A DNA stretch of 10,465 bases from JAWOHX01 sp046484975. GTDB lineage: Bacteria > Bacillota > Clostridia > DUPQ01. The notes under the pieces are model-generated. The model saw only the letters and a list, made by a program, of their open reading frames with translations, had not been told where the DNA came from and did not search any database. Position 1 is the stretch's first letter, and each line of letters opens with the position of its first letter. Both the position numbers and the translations under genes were made by a program. Below, in pieces: positions 1 to 5,791 of this stretch. The DNA is taken from NCBI GenBank assembly GCA_046484975.1, contig JAWOHX010000001.1, positions 1 to 10,465 of the forward strand, written 5' to 3'.

Positions 1-839
1 ACTTTCCATCCAGGAATGGTGGGGACCAGCATGGCAAGGTTTGTTTTTCCGCAGGCGCTGGGGAAAGCCCCGGTCACATACTCCACAATCCCTTCGGGGC
101 TGGTGAGCTTCAGGATAAGCATATGCTCCGCGAGCCAGCCTTCATCCCTGGCCTGTACGGATGCGATGCGCAGGGCAAAACATTTCTTGCCAAGCAGGGC
201 ATTGCCTCCGTATCCTGACCCATAGGACCAGATGGTCCTTTCTTCCGGAAAATGACTGATGTACTTCTGCTCGATGGGAGCGCAGGGCCAAGCCTTATCC
301 TTTTCCCCCTCTTTCAAAGGAGCCCCCACCGAATGCAGGCAAGGGACGAACTCCCCGTCTGTTCCCAGCACTTTGAGCACTTCGCTTCCGATGCGGGTCA
401 TGATTCTCATGTTGATGACAACATATATGCTGTCGGTGATCTCCACGCCGATCTTGGATATGGGAGATCCAATGGGACCCATGGAAAACGGGATGATGTA
501 CATGGTCCGGCCTTTCATGCAGCCATCATACAGGCCCTTCATGGTTTTTTTCAGTTCCACGGGATCAATCCAGTTATTGGTCGGGCCGGCATCCTCTTCC
601 TTGACGGAAGCAATATATGTACGGTTTTCCACCCTTGCCACATCCGAAGGGTCGCTCCGGAACAGGTAGCATCCGGGGCGCATTTCCGGGTTGAGCACTT
701 CTGCCAGTCCCAAATCGACCAGTTCCTGGGTCAAACGGTCGTTCTCTTCCTGGGAGCCGTCGCACCAATGGATTCTGTCAGGCTGGCACATGGCCGCCGC
801 TTCTTTCACCCAATCCTGTAATTTCTTGTTCGAATTCAT
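1..839 (-). CDS. pckG: Phosphoenolpyruvate carboxykinase (GTP), N-terminal part, cut by window edge
   Basis: Converts oxaloacetate and GTP to PEP, GDP and CO2 (or the reverse) in the cytoplasm, joining C4 acids to gluconeogenesis or fermentation. I translated the minus strand from the ATG at 839-837; 279 codons stay open to the left edge, about 45% of the usual ~600 residues. Visible signatures are RSDPSDVARVE (61-71, substrate arginine R69), GPTNNW (85-90), the CMKGRTMYIIPFSMGP block, CLHSVG, SYGSGYGGN (205-213), GKK with metal-ligand K219, EHM with metal-ligand H239, and the P-loop PSACGKTN (260-267) carrying C263 and K265. By family alignment these match rat K244, H264, C288 and K290. This is the GTP class, not the ATP class (PckA). 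AAAGGAG lies just before the start, and a SigA-like promoter lies at 903-931. The second metal-binding aspartate and nucleotide-contact regions lie beyond the window. Confidence 0.97.
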   Translation of the reverse strand, partial: MNSNKKLQDWVKEAAAMCQPDRIHWCDGSQEENDRLTQELVDLGLAEVLNPEMRPGCYLFRSDPSDVARVENRTYIASVKEEDAGPTNNWIDPVELKKTMKGLYDGCMKGRTMYIIPFSMGPIGSPISKIGVEITDSIYVVINMRIMTRIGSEVLKVLGTDGEFVPCLHSVGAPLKEGEKDKAWPCAPIEQKYISHFPEERTIWSYGSGYGGNALLGKKCFALRIASVQARDEGWLAEHMLILKLTSPEGIVEYVTGAFPSACGKTNLAMLVPTIPGWK

Positions 840-902
840 CAATTGTCTCCTTTGTCTTTGATTTTATTTTTCATGTCATGGTGTCATCCGATAAATTTTT
901 GC

Positions 903-931
903 ATTATAACTCTAACACACTATTTCCTGAA
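903..931 (-). promoter_or_regulatory. SigA-like promoter for pckG
   Basis: On the minus strand there is a perfect TATAAT at 908-903, and 17 bases upstream a weak -35, TTCAGG, at 931-926. Transcription should start near 896, giving a leader of about 57 bases that ends in AAAGGAG before the pckG ATG. The strong -10 with a poor -35 suggests help from an activator. Inferred from sequence only. Confidence 0.6.
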
Positions 932-946
932 TTTCAACAGCAAAAG

Positions 947-972
947 TGCAATTATCTATTTCAAAAATTGCA
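947..972. repeat. Inverted repeat between ABC gene and pckG
   Basis: Perfect 7-bp arms TGCAATT (947-953) and AATTGCA (966-972) are separated by 12 bases. The repeat is downstream of the ABC ATPase stop and centred about 63 bases upstream of the predicted pckG start site. It could be an operator for a dimeric regulator of pckG, or a weak terminator for the transporter operon; as a terminator it is poor, since only CTTTT follows and the stem is AT-rich. The rest of the 840-1000 gap holds only the promoter and ribosome binding site described separately. Confidence 0.4.
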
Positions 973-1000
973 TATCCTTCGTTGTGTCCCCAACCCTGGG

Positions 1001-1657
1001 TCAGACGATCATTCCATGTTCCATTCTGTACAGCCTGTCCACCACCTCGGTAAGCTTCTGGGAATGAGACACCAGGATGACGCATTTCCCATCATCCCTG
1101 GCAAGGGAGGTCAGGATGTCCAGAATGTCCTCCTCGGTCCCCTTGTCAAGGTTCCCCGTGGGCTCGTCCGCCAGGATCACCGAGGGGTCGAATGACAGTG
1201 CCCTGGCAATCCCCACCCGCTGCTGCTCGCCTCCGCTCAGATGAAGGACCCTTCGGTTCGCCTTGACCTCGTCCAGGCCTACTTTTTCCAGCATTCCGAG
1301 TGCATGATTCTTTTTGTCTGTCATTTTGATTCCGCTGACATGGATGGAGAGCAAAACGTTCTCCAGTGCTGTCATATGGGTCAGCAGGTTGAAGGTCTGA
1401 AAGACCACCCCCACTGAGCTGCTCCTGTATTTGTTTCGGTCCATGGTCGCGATGTCCCTGTTGCCGTATAGGATCACACCGGATGTGGGAGGCTCCAGTC
1501 CTGCGACAAGTGACAGGAAGGTGCTTTTGCCCGCCCCGGATTTCCCGTATATCCCATATGCCTTACCTTCCGAGAACTCCAGGTTGATGTCTTTCAATGC
1601 AAATGTCTTCCCATTGTCATAGCTGTATGACATATTCTCTATCTGCAACAAACTCAT
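1001..1657 (-). CDS. ABC transporter ATP-binding protein (MacB/LolD-like)
   Basis: A 218-residue cytoplasmic ATPase that powers the adjacent permease. The canonical motifs are present: Walker A GKSGAGKST (38-46, K44), Q-loop VVFQTFNLL (Q87), signature LSGGEQQR (140-147), Walker B VILADE (160-165, catalytic E165), D-loop NLD and H-loop histidine H198 in LVSHSQ. Length and the LTHMTALENV segment fit the MacB/LolD/FtsE-type subfamily, which usually partners MacB/FtsX-type permeases in export, lipoprotein release or mechanotransmission. The ATG at 1657 follows a GAAAGGA site. The gene starts 24 bases after the permease stop and is the last gene of the module. No convincing terminator follows. The ATPase call is certain; the transported substrate is unknown. 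Confidence 0.95.
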   Translation of the reverse strand: MSLLQIENMSYSYDNGKTFALKDINLEFSEGKAYGIYGKSGAGKSTFLSLVAGLEPPTSGVILYGNRDIATMDRNKYRSSSVGVVFQTFNLLTHMTALENVLLSIHVSGIKMTDKKNHALGMLEKVGLDEVKANRRVLHLSGGEQQRVGIARALSFDPSVILADEPTGNLDKGTEEDILDILTSLARDDGKCVILVSHSQKLTEVVDRLYRMEHGMIV

Positions 1658-1681
1658 GGTCTCACCTGTCCTTTCTTGTAT

Positions 1682-3166
1682 TCATGAACGATCCCGCAGT
1701 ATCTTGACAGGCTCGTATTTTGCAATCTGCATCACCGAGGCCACCGAGCTGACCAGGGTCAGTCCCAAACCCACGATGATGAGCAGAAGAATCACCGGGA
1801 AATCGATGGAAACCTGTATCTGGTCGATGTAGTCAACCCCCTGCCCCCGGAGCACCGGGATGCCCATCCGTCCCTGACCCATCCCCTGGCCGAAATTCTG
1901 CAATTGGCCCATCTGTTCCACCTGCTGTGCGTTGATCTCCTTCTCCAGCATGGAGGTGGCCAGCGGCTGGGCGACCATTCCACCGATGAACGCACCAATG
2001 ATCAGGGCGACCAGGGCGACCAGCAGCAACTCGCTTACCAGCTGCAGGGCCACCTTGGATTTGCTCATCCCGATGGCCCGCATGACGCCCACCTCATATT
2101 TCCTTTCCCGGATGTTGATCATGTTGAGGATGCCCAGGACCAGCGCGCCGATGAGCAGGACGAGGATAAGGAAGGTCACGGAGAAATCCTTCAGGTTCTG
2201 CACAGGCCTGATTGTCTGCTGGATCTGTTCTTCGTTGGTGAGTAAAACATAGTATTCACTTAAGCCCTTCTGCCTGGCCTCTTGATAAAAAGCCCCAACA
2301 TCCTCTCCGGATACCAGGTAATACCTGGCGCTGGTCCCCTGGGCCAGGGAACGAATGGCTCCGATGGGATTGGATGCTTCCATGGCCTCCCCTGCCTCGG
2401 CGATGCTGTCCCCGCTGATACGTTCCACATGATCATAGGAAGTATAGATCTGGTTGCCCGGATTCATGATGTTCATCCGGGCGAATGCGTTGGCCTGGGT
2501 ATCGGATCTGTCCAGGAAAATTCCGGCCACTGTGAACAGGTATGCGACCTGGTCATTGTCGGGATGGAACAGGGAGAGGACATCACCCACCTCTATGCCG
2601 TTGGCATAGGCAAGGTCCTCGCTGATGATACAGTCCATGGCTCCATCTTCCGTGTTATAGACGGTCCCGGAGATGATCTGCCGTGTCCCGTTGAGGAAAT
2701 CCTGGATGGTATAAGGGTCTGATACCCCGGTCAGGCGGAAACTCCCCATACCGGCCTGCATGTTGGGCAGCCGGATGTTGCCGCCGTTGCCCATGGTGCT
2801 ATCCCCGGAGGCATCCGCCTCATAACTCACCGGATCCAGCGCATCCGATTCCATCATGATCTCGTTGGAATAGAAATATCCTTGGACAAGGTCCGATTCC
2901 CCCAGTGCTTTGATTTCTGCAATCCCCATCGGTGCGATGAGCGATCGCTCCTCCTGCGTCAGCTGTCTCAGCATGCCATTGTCCAGCTGGAAATAGACCT
3001 CGACGGGATTGGATCCGATATGATGCTCAATGAGGGTGTCACTGGATGCGTTGATGGCAAAGGCGATGCAGCTTGCGGCGGTTACAATGGTGATGATCAG
3101 GCCGATGAGCACATTCCTTCCTTTGCTCCTGGTGATGCTCAGGAGTGCGTTCCGGAACACATACAT
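1682..3166 (-). CDS. MacB/FtsX-type ABC transporter permease
   Basis: A 494-residue membrane protein with four predicted helices at about 18-40, 328-351, 374-398 and 455-478. This is the MacB layout: one N-terminal helix, a large external domain (about 41-327), then three helices. The FtsX-family cytoplasmic loop is clear after helix 2 (INIRERKYEVGVMRAIGMSKSK, about 350-371), and the C-terminus ends AKYEPVKILRDRS, typical of the family. An unusual external loop between helices 3 and 4 (about 405-450) is rich in Gln, Gly and Met (QQVEQMGQLQNFGQGMGQGR, 414-433), and a second Gly/Asn/Met-rich patch lies near 121-142. The ATG at 3166 has AAAGGAG upstream. It starts 25 bases after the kinase stop and pairs with the downstream ATPase. 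It is not BceB-like, which would have about ten helices. The substrate cannot be inferred. Confidence 0.92.
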   Translation of the reverse strand: MYVFRNALLSITRSKGRNVLIGLIITIVTAASCIAFAINASSDTLIEHHIGSNPVEVYFQLDNGMLRQLTQEERSLIAPMGIAEIKALGESDLVQGYFYSNEIMMESDALDPVSYEADASGDSTMGNGGNIRLPNMQAGMGSFRLTGVSDPYTIQDFLNGTRQIISGTVYNTEDGAMDCIISEDLAYANGIEVGDVLSLFHPDNDQVAYLFTVAGIFLDRSDTQANAFARMNIMNPGNQIYTSYDHVERISGDSIAEAGEAMEASNPIGAIRSLAQGTSARYYLVSGEDVGAFYQEARQKGLSEYYVLLTNEEQIQQTIRPVQNLKDFSVTFLILVLLIGALVLGILNMINIRERKYEVGVMRAIGMSKSKVALQLVSELLLVALVALIIGAFIGGMVAQPLATSMLEKEINAQQVEQMGQLQNFGQGMGQGRMGIPVLRGQGVDYIDQIQVSIDFPVILLLIIVGLGLTLVSSVASVMQIAKYEPVKILRDRS

Positions 3167-3191
3167 AATCCCTGCTCCTTTGGTTTTTCTT

Positions 3192-4661
3192 TTATTCTAG
3201 ACCTTCACTGTGAAGTTTGGATGAAGGATTCATGAAGACCAGTTCAAACCAGAAGGCACTGCCCTCTCCCACTTTGCTGTCAACGCCGAAACGCGCTTCA
3301 TGAAGCTCCAGTATGGATTTGACGATGGAGAGCCCCAGACCGCTGCCCAGGGCGCCTTTGTCCGCATGTTCGCCGCGGGTGTAATACCTGTCCCATATCT
3401 TTTGAATGTTCTCCTCGGGGATTCCCCTACCTTTGTCCACCACCTCGATTCGGACCCTGTTGTCATGGACTGTCTGGCGCAGGGCAACTTCCTTTTCCCG
3501 GTCTGAATGATTGATGGCATTGTTCAACAGGTTGTACAGGACCTGGGTGATTTTTGAGGGATCCGCATCTACCCATGCATCCTCTTCATAAGCAAAGGAA
3601 AACCGGAATCCTTCCGTTTCGGTGAATATCTTGTATCTGGCCATGATCTCCTGGATTTTCCATGTGATGCAGAAAACCTCCTTGTCCAGGTGCTCGGTTC
3701 CGGACTGCATTTTGGATAGGGAAAGCATGTCATTGACAAGGTTGTTCAGACGGTTGGCCTCCTCAATGATGACATTCAGGTCCTCTTCCCTCTTGGCCGG
3801 GTTCTCCCCGCTGATGTCCTTGACCATCTCCGCATATCCCTTGATCATGGTCAGGGGGGTCCTTAGGTCATGAGAGATGTTGGATAGGATCTCCTTGCGC
3901 AGGGTGTCCACCTTGGAGAGGCCGCCGGAGGCAAAGCTCAACGTCTTCGCCAGTTCGTTGATCTCCGTGTAGCGGCTGTTCTCGAAGACAGTGTTGAAGT
4001 CCTCCCTGCCCAGCTTCCGGGATTCCCTGGTAATCTGGATGATGGGTTTGGAGATTCTGGAGGAAATCAGAAGGGACAGGAGCATTGAAATCAGAATGAC
4101 CCCAGCTGTCACGATGATCAACTGCTCCTTCAACGTGGATATGGTGGAATCCACCAGGTCGATGGAGGCATTGAGGAACAGGATGCCCGTTGTTTTTCCC
4201 TCCGCATCACGGATTACCTTGCCATACAAGAGGGTATCGTTCCCCAGCAGGGGGTTCCTGAGACGGGTGAGGATCTCCCCCTTGTCCCGGATCTCGGGTA
4301 TGAACCGGGAGTAGGCAACCAGGCTCCTGAAGCCAGGCTGGTGGGCATCCTGGAAATATCCGAAAGGACTTCCGGGGCCCAGCATGTTCACGGAGTATAT
4401 GATTACATTGTTCAGATCGATGACAGTGACGGACACATTGTGCTCGTATGCGGTCTGATCGATCATCTCCATCAGATCGGTTTTCTCATAGGATGAGATA
4501 ATCCTCTCGCTTGCCGTACGGATATCTCTTACTCTCCGGGCTTCATAATATGTCCTTAAAAAGACAACCTGGAAAAGCCACAGCAATGCCATGGTGAAAA
4601 TAGCGAAAAGGGAAAAATACAGCCACATCCTGAAACGGATGCTCCTGGTGTCAAGTTTCAA
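3192..4661 (-). CDS. Sensor histidine kinase with large external sensor domain
   Basis: A 489-residue membrane kinase. Segments in order: a short basic N-terminus, helix 1 (about 13-34), an external sensor domain of about 145 residues (35-180, fold not recognised), helix 2 (181-200), a HAMP linker (about 200-255), HisKA with phosphoacceptor H264 in SNISHDLRTPLT, and HATPase_c with the N box YNLLNNAINHS (376-386), G1 DKGRGIP (409-415) and G2 GSGLGLS (439-445). All catalytic motifs are intact. The start is TTG at 4661, overlapping the response-regulator stop by 11 bases, with AGGA six bases ahead. The next in-frame ATG (residue 12) has a poorly spaced site and would remove the basic residues before helix 1. 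It should phosphorylate the co-encoded regulator. Its layout resembles PhoR/ResE-like kinases rather than the short-loop BceS type; the signal is unknown. Confidence 0.95.
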   Translation of the reverse strand: MKLDTRSIRFRMWLYFSLFAIFTMALLWLFQVVFLRTYYEARRVRDIRTASERIISSYEKTDLMEMIDQTAYEHNVSVTVIDLNNVIIYSVNMLGPGSPFGYFQDAHQPGFRSLVAYSRFIPEIRDKGEILTRLRNPLLGNDTLLYGKVIRDAEGKTTGILFLNASIDLVDSTISTLKEQLIIVTAGVILISMLLSLLISSRISKPIIQITRESRKLGREDFNTVFENSRYTEINELAKTLSFASGGLSKVDTLRKEILSNISHDLRTPLTMIKGYAEMVKDISGENPAKREEDLNVIIEEANRLNNLVNDMLSLSKMQSGTEHLDKEVFCITWKIQEIMARYKIFTETEGFRFSFAYEEDAWVDADPSKITQVLYNLLNNAINHSDREKEVALRQTVHDNRVRIEVVDKGRGIPEENIQKIWDRYYTRGEHADKGALGSGLGLSIVKSILELHEARFGVDSKVGEGSAFWFELVFMNPSSKLHSEGLE

Positions 4662-5319
4662 ATTTATATCCTGCCCCCCTGGCGGTCACGATGAACCTCC
4701 GGTATACCCCCAGGCTGTTCCGCAGGGTCTTGATATGGGTGTCTATGGTCCTGTCGTCAACATAGGCACTGTAGCCCCACACCTTGTCCAGGATCATGCT
4801 CCTGGTGAAGACCCGGTTCCTGTTCTTTGCCATAAGGGCCAGCATCTCAAATTCCTTGGGTGTCAACATGGCTTTTTCACCGTCCAGGAAAACATCCCTT
4901 CCGGAAAGGTCGATCCGAAGGCCTTCGAACTGCAGGACTTCCTCTTCCCCTTCCGCTTTCCTGTTTCTCTGGATGATGACATTGATTCGCATCATCAGCT
5001 CCTTCGGGGAAAAAGGTTTGACCACATAATCATCAATGCCCAGCTCAAATCCGAACAGCTTGTCGTATTCCTCTCCCCTGGCAGAGAGCATGAGCACCGG
5101 AACCTTTTTTATTTTCCGGATCTCCTTGCAGGCAGAATAGCCGTCCAACCCTGGCATCATGATATCCAGGACCACAACATCGAAATCCCTGTTCCGGACG
5201 AGCTCCACCGCTTCAAAGCCATTTTTTGCCTCAACGACCTCATACCCGTTGAAAAGTGCATACTCTTTCACAATCTTGCGGATTCTCTCTTCGTCGTCTG
5301 CTATCAGGATCCTTGGCAA
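4651..5319 (-). CDS. OmpR/PhoB-family response regulator
   Basis: A 222-residue DNA-binding regulator, first gene of the kinase-transporter module. The receiver domain (1-118) has the acidic pair D8-D9, phosphoacceptor D52 in VVVLDIMMPG, switch residue S79 and K101-P102. The C-terminal winged helix (about 128-220) shows LTPKEFEMLALM, the recognition region DDRTIDTHIKTLRN and the wing ARGAGYKFE. The start is TTG at 5319, supported by AAGAAGGG about seven bases upstream and by the receiver beginning at once (PRILIADDE); no in-frame ATG lies upstream within the gap. Its stop overlaps the kinase start by 11 bases, indicating translational coupling. A candidate promoter with two half-sites lies just upstream, so autoregulation is plausible but inferred. 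Confidence 0.96.
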   Translation of the reverse strand: MPRILIADDEERIRKIVKEYALFNGYEVVEAKNGFEAVELVRNRDFDVVVLDIMMPGLDGYSACKEIRKIKKVPVLMLSARGEEYDKLFGFELGIDDYVVKPFSPKELMMRINVIIQRNRKAEGEEEVLQFEGLRIDLSGRDVFLDGEKAMLTPKEFEMLALMAKNRNRVFTRSMILDKVWGYSAYVDDRTIDTHIKTLRNSLGVYRRFIVTARGAGYKFET

Positions 5320-5349
5320 TGGACACCCTTCTTTCTGTCCGTTTTCTCC

Positions 5350-5381
5350 ATTATATCCCCTGAATATGAAGATTATGTGAA
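5350..5381 (-). promoter_or_regulatory. Promoter with 11-bp-spaced half-sites ahead of the regulator operon
   Basis: On the minus strand a perfect TATAAT lies at 5355-5350, with no good -35 at the right distance. Instead two similar hexamers, TTCACA (5381-5376) and TTCATA (5370-5365), lie 11 bp apart and cover the place where the -35 should be, at about -38 to -22 from the predicted start near 5343. OmpR/PhoB-family regulators typically bind direct repeats with about 11-bp period; the B. subtilis PhoP box is TT(A/C)ACA-N5-TT(A/C)ACA-like. Autoactivation by the encoded regulator is an inference. The remainder of this 73-base gap shows no terminator. Confidence 0.5.
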
Positions 5382-5392
5382 ATGCAACCCGT

Positions 5393-5791
5393 CTAGACCT
5401 TTTCCTGTTCTTTCCTGTAGACCGTACCTGTCATGATGGCGCAGAGCCCGTCGGTGTCAGACACTTCAACCTGGTACACGCCAATCCTCTTTTTCAGGGA
5501 TATCTCTCTGGCAACGGCGCTCAGGGCACCTTTTCCCGCTGGTTTCAGATAACTGATGGAAGCCTGAAGGGCAAGGGCCACGGGACCGTGGGAATTGGAC
5601 GCGCAAGCCAGCGCCAGGTCCGCCAGCGTAAACAATACACCGCCTTGCACAATGTCAACGCCATTCAGGTGCTTATCCTGCGCAGTCATGCTGACTTTCG
5701 CATATCCCTCGCCAATTTCATCGATGGACATCCCGCAGAGGATGGCGAACCGGTCTTTTTCGAATCTCCTGTGGATTTCCTCCAGTTTCAT
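5393..5791 (-). CDS. PaaI-like hotdog-fold thioesterase
   Basis: A 132-residue cytoplasmic protein of the single-hotdog PaaI/YbgC-like thioesterase superfamily, which hydrolyses acyl- or aryl-CoA thioesters. The signature region is HLNGVDIVQGGVLFTLADLA (41-60), with N43, the QGG turn (where E. coli PaaI has HGG) and the likely catalytic acid D58 at the start of the long helix, followed by ALACASNS. The C-terminal strands (ASISYLKPAGKGAL, VYQVEVSDTDG, MTGTVYRK) fit the fold. The ATG overlaps the pheT stop in an ATGA arrangement, and GGAGGGGAG within pheT serves as its ribosome binding site, so it is probably translated with pheT. Substrate unknown; the neighbours do not form a CoA-ester pathway. 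Confidence 0.88.
   Translation of the reverse strand: MKLEEIHRRFEKDRFAILCGMSIDEIGEGYAKVSMTAQDKHLNGVDIVQGGVLFTLADLALACASNSHGPVALALQASISYLKPAGKGALSAVAREISLKKRIGVYQVEVSDTDGLCAIMTGTVYRKEQEKV

Noticed and set aside
252..821. Plus-strand open frames across the left 800 bases
   Set aside because: The opposite strand encodes PEP carboxykinase with many conserved motifs; these frames are its shadows.
985..1000. Terminator hairpin (CCCA/TGGG) right after the ABC ATPase stop
   Set aside because: The stem is only 4 bp and no T-run follows closely.
1001..5319. BceRS-BceAB-type antimicrobial peptide detoxification module
   Set aside because: The permease has about four helices with a MacB layout instead of about ten, and the kinase has a large external domain instead of a short loop.
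4591..5436. Plus-strand open frame (281 codons) opposite the response regulator
   Set aside because: Antisense to a regulator with every receiver and winged-helix residue in place; its translation has no coherent features.
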